From positions 806,001 through 870,000 of the forward strand of contig NZ_CP060506.1 in the NCBI RefSeq assembly GCF_015240065.1: a stretch of 64,000 nucleotides of DNA, read 5' to 3'. Source of the stretch: Nanchangia anserum. Lineage in GTDB: Bacteria; Actinomycetota; Actinomycetes; Actinomycetales; Actinomycetaceae. The translations under genes were made by a program, and so were the position numbers. Below the pieces are notes generated by a model. The model was not told where the DNA came from. It saw nothing but the letters and a program-made list of their open reading frames with translations, and did no database searches. This document shows positions 43,228 through 53,062 of the stretch, in pieces; within the stretch, counting starts at the first letter, position 1; each line of letters starts with the position of its first letter.

Positions 43228-45138
43228 CTAGCTCGGGTCGATCTGGTCTCGCGGCGGCGGCGCGGCCGGAGCATTCGGCCCGCGGTAGGCGGCGCGACCA
43301 TGAACCTGGCTGGTTGCGACCGCGCGGGGGACGCGGCGATCAGCGCGGTTCATCGTGAAGAATCGCTTGGCGTCCTTCAGCACCTGCTGGGTGCGGTCAC
43401 CGCTGGGCATGACGGGAATCGGCTGGGCCTCGCCGTCGTCGCCCTGATCGAGTTCGTCCTTGACTTTCGTCACGAGCATTTCGCGGATGGCTCGCTGCTT
43501 CTCGCGTTCGAGGGCCCAGTGATCGTGACGCATGGCGCGGATCATCGACTGGCACATACCGATCATGATGACCGAGAACGGCAGTGCGACGAGGATCGCG
43601 AGCGACTGCAAGGCCGCCAACGCCGTCGATGATTCGCCGGTCGACATCATGGCAGCCGTCACCGCGCCCGTGAGGACGGCCCACGTCAGGCGGACCCGAA
43701 CGGCGGGGTCGGGGTTGCCTCCGGCCGAGAGCATCGACATGACGAAGGAGCCTGAGTCGGAGGACGTGATGAAGAAGATGACGACGATGATCATCGCCAG
43801 CCCCGACAGCAGCGCGCCGGCGGGCATATGCGAGAACGACTGGAAAAGCACGGTATCGGTGTTGACGGTTCCGTCGGGACCGATGAGCTTCTTTCCGGCA
43901 AACATGACCTGGTAGAGCGCGTTGCCACCGAGAATCGCAAACCACGCGGTCGTCACGAGGACGGGCACGGCGACGACGCCGACGATGAACTCGCGCACCG
44001 TGCGCCCGCGCGAGATCCGCGCGATGAAGATGCCGACGAAGGGGGACCAGGAGATCCACCAGCCCCAGTAGTAGGTCGTCCACGACGACAGCCACTGGGT
44101 GCCGTCGGGACCCTGGAAGGGTAGCGTCCGCAGCGAGCGGTTGATGAAGTCGCCGAGGTAGGCTCCGAGTCCCGAGACGTACTCGGACAGCATGAATGTC
44201 GTGTTGCCAAGCGCGAGGATTGCCAGCGCAAGAAGCACCGCGAGGATGAGGTTGATCGAGGACAGCCACTGAATCCCGCGGCCGATTCCGGAGACGGCCG
44301 AGATGCCGGCGATCGTCGAGATGACGACAACGAGCGCGATGAGCATTCCCTTGGTCGCGTGCGGACCGCCGAGGAACTCGGTGCCCGCGGCAACCTGGAC
44401 GACGCCGAAGCCCAGCGACGTCGCGATGCCGAGCAGCGTCCCGACGATGGCGACGCCGTCGATCGTGTCGCCGAGCTTGCCGGTCACGCGTTCGCCGAAC
44501 AGCGGCTCGAGGCTCCACCGCAGCGACATCGGTCGGCCGCGACGGAACGAGGAATAGGCAACCGCCAGGCCAACGACGACGTAGATCGACCACGGATGCA
44601 GGCCCCAGTGGAGGAACGTCGACCCCATGGCGTCGCGCGCCAGCGTCGCATCGGAACCCGATAGGCCCGGACGGGGGTTAGCGAAGTGCGACAGGGGCTC
44701 GGCGGCACCGTAAAACACCAGCCCGATCCCCATGCCGGCGGCAAAGAGCATGGCGAACCACGACGCCGTCGAGTATTCGGGGTCCTCGTCGTCGCGGCCG
44801 AGCTTGAGATCGCCCAGGCGCGAGAACGCGACGCCGAGGGCGAAGACGACGAACCCCGACGCGATGAGGACGTAGTACCACGACAGATTGTTCGTCACCC
44901 GTGCCGATAGCCACGACAACACGTCGTGAAGCTGATGAGGCACGGTGATCGCCAGGACGACGAGGGCAACAAGGATGATGACCGAAGGCCAGAACACCGC
45001 TCGCCGAACGACGAGACCCGCCGGCGGCGTGGAATCGGCTTGGCTGTCGGGAACCTCACGGGGTTCGGGCGGAGCCTTGTCGATGACGGGCGCCGCGGAT
45101 GCATCGGACGATGGGGTGGTCGATGACTGAGAAACCAT
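43228..45138 (-). CDS. BCCT-family transporter (glycine betaine/choline type)
   Basis: This is a sodium- or proton-coupled importer of compatible solutes. It has 636 residues from ATG 45138 (MVSQSSTTPSSDASAAPVID) and twelve membrane helices. The family tryptophan block is clear in YYWGWWISWSPFVGIFIARI, and a glycine-rich unwound segment is seen in FAAGMGIGLVFYGAAEPLSH. The N- and C-terminal tails are long and charged, as in BetP-type osmosensors. The longer frame to 45333 would include an unlikely Cys/Ser-rich N terminus and cross the coaE promoter region. It has no partner genes; osmotic activation is inferred from the tails. Confidence 0.92.
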   Translation of the reverse strand: MVSQSSTTPSSDASAAPVIDKAPPEPREVPDSQADSTPPAGLVVRRAVFWPSVIILVALVVLAITVPHQLHDVLSWLSARVTNNLSWYYVLIASGFVVFALGVAFSRLGDLKLGRDDEDPEYSTASWFAMLFAAGMGIGLVFYGAAEPLSHFANPRPGLSGSDATLARDAMGSTFLHWGLHPWSIYVVVGLAVAYSSFRRGRPMSLRWSLEPLFGERVTGKLGDTIDGVAIVGTLLGIATSLGFGVVQVAAGTEFLGGPHATKGMLIALVVVISTIAGISAVSGIGRGIQWLSSINLILAVLLALAILALGNTTFMLSEYVSGLGAYLGDFINRSLRTLPFQGPDGTQWLSSWTTYYWGWWISWSPFVGIFIARISRGRTVREFIVGVVAVPVLVTTAWFAILGGNALYQVMFAGKKLIGPDGTVNTDTVLFQSFSHMPAGALLSGLAMIIVVIFFITSSDSGSFVMSMLSAGGNPDPAVRVRLTWAVLTGAVTAAMMSTGESSTALAALQSLAILVALPFSVIMIGMCQSMIRAMRHDHWALEREKQRAIREMLVTKVKDELDQGDDGEAQPIPVMPSGDRTQQVLKDAKRFFTMNRADRRVPRAVATSQVHGRAAYRGPNAPAAPPPRDQIDPS

Positions 45139-45304
45139 ACTTTTCCGAGATTGGGAACAACAACACGTGCCCGAAAGTGGGCACCATCTGCCAGTATAGG
45201 AAGACGATGTGGGCACGTCATGTGGGAGCGTCCCGCAGCTGCTTCTCGTGTGATTCGCTAGTGTGGCAAAAGACGCCGAGAGATCGAGGAGAAGGGGAGG
45301 GCGA

Positions 45305-45970
45305 GTGAGCGGCCTGCCGATCCGATTCGTCACACCGTTCCACTACGTGGGTCCAAGTCGGGCGGTGCGCGTTGGCGTGACCGGCGGCATCGGGGCCGGC
45401 AAGACGACGGTCACCCGAGCGCTCGCCGACCTGGGTGCCTCGGTCATCTCATCGGACGATATCGCTCGCGACCTCCAAGGTCCCGGCGGAGCCGCGGTTG
45501 AGCCGATTCGCGCCCGTTTCGGTGACGACGTCATCGCCGAGGACGGTTCGGTCGATCGGGCTCGCCTGGCCGGCGTTGTCTTCCGTGACGATCGTGCGCG
45601 CACCGACCTCGAGAGGCTCATCCACCCGCTCATCGCCCGCGAGGCTCATGATTTCTTTGCGCGGGCGGAGGCCGGATCCATCGCGGTCTACGACATCCCG
45701 CTGCTCGTCGAGACCGGGGCCGAAGACTATTTCGACGCCATCGTCGTCGTATGGGCCGATATCGCGACGCGGCTCGAGCGGCTTCGCCGCGATCGACAGA
45801 TGACGACGGCGGATGCGATGGCGCGGATTGCCGTTCAAGCCAGCGACGCCGAACGTGAGCGCAGTGCTCACGCCATCGTCACCAACACGGGGAGGCCCGC
45901 CGACACCGCCGAGGCGGTCAGGGGCGAGCTGTGGCCGGCTCTGCTCGCTCTGACGGGTCGAGACAACTAG
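45305..45970 (+). CDS. coaE: dephospho-CoA kinase
   Basis: CoaE phosphorylates the 3' hydroxyl of dephospho-CoA in the last step of CoA synthesis. It has 221 residues from GTG 45305, which has GGGGAGG upstream. It starts with about 20 extra residues before the core VRVGVTGGIGAGKTTVTRAL (Walker A). Further blocks are LGASVISSDDIARDL, LIHPLIAREAHDF and VYDIPLLVETGAEDYFDAIV. It is shorter than mycobacterial CoaE, which carries an extra C-terminal domain. Its stop codon supplies the first bases of the uvrB -10 element. Confidence 0.93.
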   Translation: MSGLPIRFVTPFHYVGPSRAVRVGVTGGIGAGKTTVTRALADLGASVISSDDIARDLQGPGGAAVEPIRARFGDDVIAEDGSVDRARLAGVVFRDDRARTDLERLIHPLIAREAHDFFARAEAGSIAVYDIPLLVETGAEDYFDAIVVVWADIATRLERLRRDRQMTTADAMARIAVQASDAERERSAHAIVTNTGRPADTAEAVRGELWPALLALTGRDN

Positions 45971-45973
45971 CCT
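45968..45973 (+). promoter_or_regulatory. -10 hexamer of uvrB (leaderless type)
   Basis: TAGCCT ends 6 bases before the uvrB ATG at 45980. It shares TAG with the coaE stop codon, the same compact arrangement as at dnaE2. No LexA box is visible here. Confidence 0.4.
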
Positions 45974-45979
45974 GAACCC

Positions 45980-48070
45980 ATGACCTCTGTGCCGCTGCTT
46001 CGGCAGGATGCCCCCTTTAGCGTCGTCTCGGAATACACCCCGTCGGGCGATCAGCCCCACGCGATCGCCGAGTTGGCGAAACGGATCAACGGGGGAGAGA
46101 CCGACGTCGTCCTCATGGGGGCAACGGGCACGGGAAAGTCGGCGACGGCGGCCTGGCTGGTCGAGAAGGTCCAACGCCCCTGCCTCGTCATGGAGCCGAA
46201 TAAGACGCTGGCTGCCCAGATGGCCGCGGAACTGCGCGAACTCTTTCCCCACAACGCGGTCGAATACTTCGTCAGCTACTACGACTACTACCAGCCCGAA
46301 GCCTACGTCCCCCAGACGGATACCTACATCGAGAAAGATTCCTCGATTAACGACGAGGTGGAGCGGCTGCGCCACTCCGCGACGAATTCGCTGCTGACGC
46401 GTCGCGACGTCATCGTCGTCTCCACCGTGTCGTGCATCTATGGCCTGGGCACGCCCGAAGAATACGTCGAACGCATGGTGCCCCTCGAGGTCGGCATGAC
46501 CATCGATCGCGATGAGCTGTTGCGGCGTTTCGTCGAGATGCAGTACACCCGAAACGACGTCGCCTTCGAGCGCGGAACGTTTCGGGTGCGCGGGGACACG
46601 ATCGAGATCATTCCGGTCTACGAGGAACTCGCGATCCGCATCGAGATGTTCGGCGACGAGATCGACGGGCTGGCAACCCTGCATCCCGTGACGGGCACGG
46701 TCGTTGCTACCGAAGACCACGTCTATCTGTTTCCGGCCTCGCACTACGTGGCCGGGCCTGAGCGGATGCAGCGCGCCATCGACTCGATCGAGGCCGAGCT
46801 GGGGGAGCGGCTGGCCGAATTCACCGCCGAGGGCAAGCTTCTCGAGGAGCAGCGTCTGCGGATGCGCACGACCTACGACCTGGAGATGATGAAGGAAATC
46901 GGCACGTGCTCGGGCATCGAGAACTACTCGCGCCACATCGACGGGCGCGGACCGGGGACACCGCCCCACACGCTGCTCGACTACTTCCCCGATGACTTCT
47001 TGCTCATCATCGATGAATCCCACGTGACGGTTCCCCAGATCGGCGGCATGTTCGAGGGCGACATGTCGCGCAAACGCACCCTCGTCGACCACGGGTTCCG
47101 TCTGCCCTCGGCGATGGATAACCGACCGCTGACGTTCGACGAATTCCAAGACCGGATCGGGCAGACCGTCTACCTGTCGGCCACGCCCGGGCCGTTCGAG
47201 CGCGAGCGCGGCGACGGCGTCGTCGAGCAGATCATTCGCCCGACGGGTCTCGTCGACCCCAAGGTCATCGTCAAGCCGACCGAGGGCCAGATCGACGATC
47301 TCCTCGGCGAGATCCGCTCTCGCACGGACAAGAACGAGCGCGTGCTCGTGACGACGCTGACGAAGAAGATGGCCGAGGATCTGACGACCTACCTCGCCGA
47401 GCGCTCCGTCCGCGTGGAGTATCTCCACTCCGACGTCGATACGCTGCGTCGCGTCGAACTGCTGCGCGAGCTGCGGCTGGGGCGCTTCGACGTCCTCGTC
47501 GGCATCAACCTGTTGCGCGAGGGCCTGGATCTGCCCGAGGTCTCGCTCGTCGCCATCCTCGACGCCGACAAGGAAGGCTTCTTGCGCTCGACGACGTCGC
47601 TGATCCAGACGATCGGACGCGCCGCGCGCAACGTCTCGGGCGAGGTTCACATGTATGCCGACTCGCTGACCGACTCCATGAGGGCGGCGATCGACGAGAC
47701 CGAGAGGCGCCGCGCCAAGCAGATCGCCTACAACACCGAACACGGCATCGATCCCCAGCCGCTGCGCAAGAAGATTGCCGACGTCACCGACATGCTGGCA
47801 CGAGAGGAAGTCGATACCGAGGAGCTGCTTGCTTCCGGCTATCGCGGTGCCGGCACGGGTCCCGATCGACGCCAGCGCGAGGGAGCGGCGGCGAGCATAC
47901 GCGAACAGCTGGCGATCTCGGCCGAGGGCGACCTCGCGGGCCTCATCGAGGAGCTGTCGGCACAGATGATGAGTGCGGCCGACAACCTCGAATTCGAGCT
48001 CGCCGCGCGTCTGCGCGACGAGGTCGCCGACCTGAAGAAGGAACTGCGAGCGATGAAGGCGGCACACTAG
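45980..48070 (+). CDS. uvrB: excinuclease ABC subunit B
   Basis: UvrB verifies damage and loads UvrC in nucleotide excision repair. It has 696 residues. Motifs: [40 protein letters not shown] (Walker A), the beta-hairpin region [40 protein letters not shown] (DESH) and the helicase motif VI region [22 protein letters not shown]-terminal UVR motif ([20 protein letters not shown]) binds UvrC. The stop is immediately followed by the ATG of the P-type ATPase gene. uvrA and uvrC are also in this window. Confidence 0.97.
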   Translation: MTSVPLLRQDAPFSVVSEYTPSGDQPHAIAELAKRINGGETDVVLMGATGTGKSATAAWLVEKVQRPCLVMEPNKTLAAQMAAELRELFPHNAVEYFVSYYDYYQPEAYVPQTDTYIEKDSSINDEVERLRHSATNSLLTRRDVIVVSTVSCIYGLGTPEEYVERMVPLEVGMTIDRDELLRRFVEMQYTRNDVAFERGTFRVRGDTIEIIPVYEELAIRIEMFGDEIDGLATLHPVTGTVVATEDHVYLFPASHYVAGPERMQRAIDSIEAELGERLAEFTAEGKLLEEQRLRMRTTYDLEMMKEIGTCSGIENYSRHIDGRGPGTPPHTLLDYFPDDFLLIIDESHVTVPQIGGMFEGDMSRKRTLVDHGFRLPSAMDNRPLTFDEFQDRIGQTVYLSATPGPFERERGDGVVEQIIRPTGLVDPKVIVKPTEGQIDDLLGEIRSRTDKNERVLVTTLTKKMAEDLTTYLAERSVRVEYLHSDVDTLRRVELLRELRLGRFDVLVGINLLREGLDLPEVSLVAILDADKEGFLRSTTSLIQTIGRAARNVSGEVHMYADSLTDSMRAAIDETERRRAKQIAYNTEHGIDPQPLRKKIADVTDMLAREEVDTEELLASGYRGAGTGPDRRQREGAAASIREQLAISAEGDLAGLIEELSAQMMSAADNLEFELAARLRDEVADLKKELRAMKAAH

Positions 48071-50575
48071 ATGAGCGAGGTCACCACACCATCTCGCCCG
48101 CGCGGGCTGACGACGGCGCAGGTGCGCGATCTCGTCGCACAGGGCAAAACCAATGCTGTGACGACGCCGACGTCGCGCTCGATCGGCGCGATCATTCGCG
48201 ATAACTGTCTGACGCTATTCAACGCCATCTTGTGTGCGTGCCTCGTCGTCATCGTCGCCGTCGGCGAGCTGCGAGACGGCGTCTTTGCCGGCGTCCTCAT
48301 CCTCAATGCGGCGACGGGCATCGTCTCCGAGATCCGGGCCAAACGCACGCTCGATCGCCTGGCGATCCTGTCGGCCTCGCCGATCACCGTCATTCGCGAT
48401 GGCGCGGAGACGACCGTGGCGCCCGACGACATCGTCGTCACCGACCTGGTCCTCGTGCGTGCGGGCGACCAAATCCCAGCCGACGGCACCGTCGAGGCGT
48501 CGGCTCAGCTGCAAGTCGACGAGTCGATTCTCACCGGCGAATCGGTGCCCGTCCACAAGCAGGCCGGCGACCGCGTGCTGTCGGGGGCCACGGTGGTCGC
48601 CGGACAGGCTCACGTCGTCGTCGACAAAGTCGGCGCCGACTCGTGGGCGAACACGATGAGCAGTGAGGTCAAGCGGTTTCAGCTTGCCCACTCCGAGCTC
48701 AGCGAGGGTATCGACAAGATCCTTCGGATCATCACGTGGGTGTTGCCCGTGATGATCCTCATCCTCGGCGCCTCGCAGATCGACTGGTCGCACGGCCTCG
48801 CCGGCGTCATATCCTCCGGGCAGTGGCGCACCGCGGTCGTCGCCATCGTCGCTGCCCTGGTGGGGATGATCCCGCAGGGGCTTGTCTTGTTGACCTCGGT
48901 GAACTTCGCGACGGCGGCGCTCAAGCTCGCCCGCCGCAAGGTTCTCGTCCAGGAACTGCCGGCGGTCGAGGTGCTCGCGCGCGTCGACGTCCTGTGTCTG
49001 GACAAGACAGGCACAATCACGACCGGTCTCATGACGTGCAGCGGCGGTGACCTGCCCGGTGGCTACGAGCACGGGGCTTTTTCGATGTTCGACGACGATC
49101 TCCTCGACGGGCTCGCGTTACTCAGCGCCGACCGGACGAATGCGACGGCCGTGGCTCTGGCCGACGCCCTCGACCGCCCGGTCGCCGAACCCGACGTGCG
49201 GGTGCCCTTTTCGTCGCGGACGAAGTGGTCTGCCGCGCGAGCAGACCAGACGACGTGGGTCATGGGCGCGCCCGAGATCATCATCGAGGCGTGCGACAAT
49301 CCCGTCGACATGCGCGAGACGACCGATCACTACCTCGCGGCCGGATGGCGCGCCGTCGCCGTTGCGTCGACCCCGGAGCCCATCGCTGCCGATGCCACGA
49401 GCCTGCCGAGTGGCCTTCACGGTCGCTTTGTGTTGGCGTTCTTCGAGGAGATTCGCCCCGACGCCGAGGAAACGCTGACGTATTTCGAGCGCCAAGGCGT
49501 CGACGTCCGCATCATCTCCGGCGATGCCCCCGAGACGGTCTTCACGGTGGCCCGCCACGCCCGTGTCTCGGTGGAGCGCGATGAGGTGTGCGACGCGCGC
49601 ACGCTGCCGACCCCGCCTTCCACCGTCGCCGAGCGCCACCATCGGCGCCGCACCCGTGAGGCTCCGCCGGCCGGCGATCCGGCGTTCGACGAAGCCGTCG
49701 ACAGGTACCGGATTTTCGCCCGGGTCACGCCGGAACAAAAGCGCGCGCTCGTCCACGCCTTCCAGCGCAGCGGTCACACGGTGGCGATGACGGGAGACGG
49801 CGTCAACGATGCCCTCGCCCTCAAGGACGCCGACCTCGGGATTGCCATGGGGTCGGGCGCGCAGGCGACGAAGGCCGCGGCAAAGGTCGTCCTCCTCGAC
49901 TCGGAGTTCTCCCGCCTGCCCGCCGTCGTCGACGAGGGGCGTCGTGTGCTCGGCAACATGGAGCGGGTCTCGACGCTGTTCCTCGCCAAGACCCTGTGGG
50001 CCTTCCTCATCGCCATGGTCGTCTCGCTGAGCGCGGTCAACTATCCCTTCTTGCCGCGCCACCTCACCCTCATCGGCGTCTTCACGATCGGCGTTCCCGC
50101 ATTCGTCTTGGCGCTGGCACCATCGCGATCGCGTTACCGCCCGGGCTTCCTGCGCCGCGTCTTCACCCTGGTTGGTCCGTGCGGCCTCATCATCGCCGCG
50201 CTCGGACTCGGGGTCTATCTCACACATCTGGACGAGGCGAATCGGGTTCCACAGACCCTGTGCACCCTGACGATCACCGGATGCTCGCTCGCCCTTCTGG
50301 CGGTGCTCTCGCGTCCGCTCGTGTCGTGGCGAGGGATCCTCGTTGCCGCGATGGGGGCGTGCGTTGTCCTCATCACCCTGATCCCGCTCGCGCGCCACTT
50401 CTTCGCGCTGCGGTGGTTGAGCACCGGCCACTGGGAGCTCGTGAGCGGCCTCGTTGCGGCCGGTGCCATCCTCATCGGAGTCATCGGGTGGGTGTGGTCG
50501 CGTCACTTCTACAGTTCCACCCGTGTAAGCGACGACACCCGTGGGGCGTTGGAGGCTCGCGCGGGCGCTGAGTAA
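48071..50575 (+). CDS. cation-transporting P-type ATPase (CtpE-like)
   Basis: This is an 834-residue P-type ATPase. The actuator domain shows [20 protein letters not shown] (TGES), the phosphorylation site is [20 protein letters not shown] (DKTGT), and the hinge is [20 protein letters not shown]. The transmembrane stretch [20 protein letters not shown] and the [14 protein letters not shown] block resemble mycobacterial CtpE, a calcium-linked ATPase, more than heavy-metal pumps; there is no N-terminal CxxC metal domain and no CPC in the membrane. Transported ion is uncertain (Ca2+ or Mn2+ are candidates). It starts at the base after the uvrB stop and is followed by the Mn-type riboswitch and terC. 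Confidence 0.88.
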   Translation: MSEVTTPSRPRGLTTAQVRDLVAQGKTNAVTTPTSRSIGAIIRDNCLTLFNAILCACLVVIVAVGELRDGVFAGVLILNAATGIVSEIRAKRTLDRLAILSASPITVIRDGAETTVAPDDIVVTDLVLVRAGDQIPADGTVEASAQLQVDESILTGESVPVHKQAGDRVLSGATVVAGQAHVVVDKVGADSWANTMSSEVKRFQLAHSELSEGIDKILRIITWVLPVMILILGASQIDWSHGLAGVISSGQWRTAVVAIVAALVGMIPQGLVLLTSVNFATAALKLARRKVLVQELPAVEVLARVDVLCLDKTGTITTGLMTCSGGDLPGGYEHGAFSMFDDDLLDGLALLSADRTNATAVALADALDRPVAEPDVRVPFSSRTKWSAARADQTTWVMGAPEIIIEACDNPVDMRETTDHYLAAGWRAVAVASTPEPIAADATSLPSGLHGRFVLAFFEEIRPDAEETLTYFERQGVDVRIISGDAPETVFTVARHARVSVERDEVCDARTLPTPPSTVAERHHRRRTREAPPAGDPAFDEAVDRYRIFARVTPEQKRALVHAFQRSGHTVAMTGDGVNDALALKDADLGIAMGSGAQATKAAAKVVLLDSEFSRLPAVVDEGRRVLGNMERVSTLFLAKTLWAFLIAMVVSLSAVNYPFLPRHLTLIGVFTIGVPAFVLALAPSRSRYRPGFLRRVFTLVGPCGLIIAALGLGVYLTHLDEANRVPQTLCTLTITGCSLALLAVLSRPLVSWRGILVAAMGACVVLITLIPLARHFFALRWLSTGHWELVSGLVAAGAILIGVIGWVWSRHFYSSTRVSDDTRGALEARAGAE

Positions 50576-50585
50576 ACTGGGCGGG

Positions 50586-50680
50586 CAGAGGGGAGTAAAC
50601 CCGTAAACAACCTGGTCGTCATCACGGCGCCGCAGCGCTCGGTCAGGTGGCCCCAGCGGCGGATTGAGACCTCGCGCCCT
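50586..50680 (+). promoter_or_regulatory. yybP-ykoY type (Mn2+) riboswitch upstream of terC
   Basis: The 138-base leader of terC contains the two hallmark conserved segments of the yybP-ykoY aptamer: GGGGAGTA at 50590-50597 on the 5' side and TTGAGACCT (GAGACCT at 50666-50672) on the 3' side, with G+C-rich pairing segments (CCTGGTCGTCATCACGGCGC, then GGTCAGGTGGCC) between. This class senses manganese and is known to precede terC/alx-family genes. The ribosome site GGAGGAG (50700-50706) lies about 20 bases downstream, so translational control is possible. The boundaries are approximate. Confidence 0.78.
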
Positions 50681-50713
50681 GACCTGTACGGAAAGAGCCG
50701 GAGGAGACCGCTC

Positions 50714-51709
50714 GTGGATGTCCATATCTCTGCCTGGATCGGTTTAACGGTCCTCGTCGTCGCACTGCTGGCAATCGACTTTATCGGCCACGTCAAGGCC
50801 GCTCACGAACCGACGCTCAAGGAAGCCGCGCGTTGGTCGGCGGCATATGTCGCCCTGGCCGTTGCCTACGGCTTCGGAGTGTGGTGGCTGTGGGGCCTGA
50901 ATTACGCCAGTGAATACTGGGCCGGCTGGGTGACCGAATGGTCGCTGTCCCTGGATAATCTGTTCGTTTTCATCATCATCATCGGCGCCTTCCGGGTTCC
51001 GCGCGCCTATCAGCAAGAGGTGCTGCTCGGTGGCATCATCCTCGCCCTCGTCTTCCGCTTCGCCTTCATCATGATCGGGGCGACGCTCGTCAACCGGTTC
51101 GCGTGGATCTTCTACATCTTCGGTGCCTTCCTCATCTACACGGCGATATCGCAGGTGCGCCAGAGTGAGGACGAGGACGACAGTTACCAGGAGAATCGCT
51201 TGACGCGCGTCGTGCGACGAGTCTTTCCCATGACCGACGGCTTCGTCGGCGGGCGGCTGCTCGTGCGCCACCGCGGCAAGACGTTCATCACCCCGATGCT
51301 CGTCGTCATGGTGGCGCTCGGCTCGGCCGACATCATGTTCGCCGTCGACTCGATCCCGGCGATCTTTGGGCTGACGCGCGAGCCGTTCATCGTCTTTTCC
51401 GCGACGGCATTTTCGTTGCTGGGGCTACGTCAGCTGTATTTCCTCATCGACGGCCTGCTGGAAAAGCTCATCTTCCTCAACTACGGACTGGCGCTCATCC
51501 TCGGTTTCATCGGCATCAAGCTCATCCTGCACGCGATCGCCGAGAATAATTTGCCCTTCATCAACGGCGGTCGCCACGTCGAGGGCATCTGGGAGCCGTC
51601 CATCGGGGTGTCGCTCGCCTACATCCTCGTGGTCCTGATGGGGACGACAGTCGTATCACTGGCTGTCTCGCGTCGACGCGAGCGACTCGGTGGAGCAGAC
51701 GCCGCCTAG
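50714..51709 (+). CDS. TerC/Alx family membrane protein (probable Mn2+ exporter)
   Basis: The protein has 331 residues and about nine membrane helices. The family blocks are EWSLSLDNLFVFIIIIGAFR (acidic SLDN motif in a helix), LGGIILALVFRFAFIMIGAT, VVMVALGSADIMFAVDSIPA (second acidic DIMFAVDSIPA motif) and GLRQLYFLIDGLLEKLIFLN. TerC-family proteins such as Alx and MeeF export manganese; the riboswitch upstream agrees. The GTG at 50714 has GGAGGAG 7 bases before. Its stop shares CTAG with the stop that the convergent BASS transporter should have. Confidence 0.92.
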   Translation: MDVHISAWIGLTVLVVALLAIDFIGHVKAAHEPTLKEAARWSAAYVALAVAYGFGVWWLWGLNYASEYWAGWVTEWSLSLDNLFVFIIIIGAFRVPRAYQQEVLLGGIILALVFRFAFIMIGATLVNRFAWIFYIFGAFLIYTAISQVRQSEDEDDSYQENRLTRVVRRVFPMTDGFVGGRLLVRHRGKTFITPMLVVMVALGSADIMFAVDSIPAIFGLTREPFIVFSATAFSLLGLRQLYFLIDGLLEKLIFLNYGLALILGFIGIKLILHAIAENNLPFINGGRHVEGIWEPSIGVSLAYILVVLMGTTVVSLAVSRRRERLGGADAA

Positions 51710-52666
51710 CCGGCGCGCGCGAGGCGGCGAGCCAGGATGGCGCACGACCAGCTGGAGCTGGTGAAAGACGATGACGGGTACGGTCACCGCTGCCAGCGTC
51801 GTCGCCGGGAAGATGATCGAGGCCATCGGCAGGCCCGTCGCCAGCGATTTCTTTGACCCGCACATGAGCAGGACGATGCGGTCGCCGCGATTGAGGCCAA
51901 GCACCTTGCCACCCCACCACGTCAGCGCCAACATGATGGCGAGGATGATCGCCGAGGACGCGAGTAGCCCGAGGACCTGCGCCCACGTCACCGTGTGCCA
52001 CAGTCCCTGAGCTGTCGCGCCACACACGGCAGAGGCGACGACGAGGAGGATCGTGCCGTGGTCGACACCCTTCGTCAGCCAGCGTTTCGACCGCACCCAG
52101 TCACCGACGCGCGGCTGAAGCAGCTGGCCGATGACGAAGGGGACCAATAGCTGGGCGACGACGTTGAGGATCCGCGAGGGATCGACGCCCGAGGCGCGCC
52201 CCATGATGAGGTAGACGAGCGCGGGGGTGAGGACGACCCCGGCGATGTTCGACACGGTCGCCGAGCACACGGCTCCGGCGATGTTTCCACGCGCTATCGA
52301 CGTAAACGACACCGAGGACTGTACCGTTGAGGGCAGCAAGGTGAGGTAGAGCGTGCCGAGCGCGAACATCGGGCCGAGGACGAGCTTGTGGGGAACATAG
52401 GTGGCCCAGCCAAGCAGCGGAAAGACGAGGAACGTCGCCGCGGCCACGGCACCCTGGAGGCGCAGGTTCGTCAGCCCCTCAACGACGTCGCGGGTGGCCA
52501 GCCTGGCGCCATAGACAAGAAAGAGCACCATGACGGCGACCTTGCCGGCCCACGTGAACGCGCCGATGAGGGCGGCGGGAGCCGGGATAAGAATCCCGGC
52601 CGCGACGATGAGGAGCAGCGTGATGATGAACGGATCAGCGAGATCACGCAGTCGCGAGGCGGACAC
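51656..52666 (-). CDS. bile acid:sodium symporter (BASS) family transporter, C terminus frameshifted
   Basis: This is a ten-helix BASS-family transporter. From GTG 52666 it encodes [40 protein letters not shown] (the crossover motif) and IVLLMCGSKKSLATGLPMAS (second crossover). As read it has 336 residues and ends at 51656, overlapping terC by 54 bases with a non-homologous tail after FHQLQLVV. One base less near 51745 would give the family ending CAILARRLARAG and a stop at 51706-51708, exactly abutting terC. So a single-base insertion is likely. The solute is unknown. The start overlaps the yciI stop (TAGTG). Confidence 0.88.
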   Translation of the reverse strand: MSASRLRDLADPFIITLLLIVAAGILIPAPAALIGAFTWAGKVAVMVLFLVYGARLATRDVVEGLTNLRLQGAVAAATFLVFPLLGWATYVPHKLVLGPMFALGTLYLTLLPSTVQSSVSFTSIARGNIAGAVCSATVSNIAGVVLTPALVYLIMGRASGVDPSRILNVVAQLLVPFVIGQLLQPRVGDWVRSKRWLTKGVDHGTILLVVASAVCGATAQGLWHTVTWAQVLGLLASSAIILAIMLALTWWGGKVLGLNRGDRIVLLMCGSKKSLATGLPMASIIFPATTLAAVTVPVIVFHQLQLVVRHPGSPPRARRLGGVCSTESLASTRDSQ

Positions 52667-52959
52667 TAGCTGGCAAATCCGCCGACGACGACGGTGTAGT
52701 CGCGGGCGCGACGCTCGGTGATGAGGCCGGCCGTGAAGAAGGGATCGCCGTCGAGCTCGCGCAGCGCCTGCTCGGCATTCTCGGCACGTACAAAGATAAT
52801 GGCCGCGGGGGTGTCGGGACCCAGGGGAGAGGGGCCGGCGAGCACAACGACGCCGCGCTCGCCCGCCGCTCGAAGATAGCGCCGATGCGCCGGACGCAGC
52901 TCGTCCATCTCGGCGGTGCGGGTGGCGTCGTAGAGATAATCGACGGCGAAGATGCTCAT
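52666..52959 (-). CDS. YciI family protein
   Basis: The protein has 97 residues in the dimeric alpha-beta barrel of YciI-like proteins. The N-terminal [20 protein letters not shown], the [20 protein letters not shown] block (His and a following acid are the usual putative catalytic pair) and [20 protein letters not shown] match the family. Its role is unknown in general. It begins at ATG 52959 with GGAGG upstream and is translationally coupled to the BASS transporter downstream. Confidence 0.88.
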   Translation of the reverse strand: MSIFAVDYLYDATRTAEMDELRPAHRRYLRAAGERGVVVLAGPSPLGPDTPAAIIFVRAENAEQALRELDGDPFFTAGLITERRARDYTVVVGGFAS

Positions 52960-53062
52960 GGGCCCTCCCGATAGGCATGTGGAGTTTTCTCCATTGTGTC
53001 ACGTGTGCCCGGCAACCTTGCGCCTGAGCCGGCGCGGGACGGACCTCCTAGAATGGGCACCG

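Noticed and set aside
45449-48067. An 872-codon open frame antisense to uvrB
   Set aside because: Long antisense frames are expected in high-G+C genes with strong codon bias. This one has no ribosome site and no recognisable domain, while uvrB on the other strand is complete.
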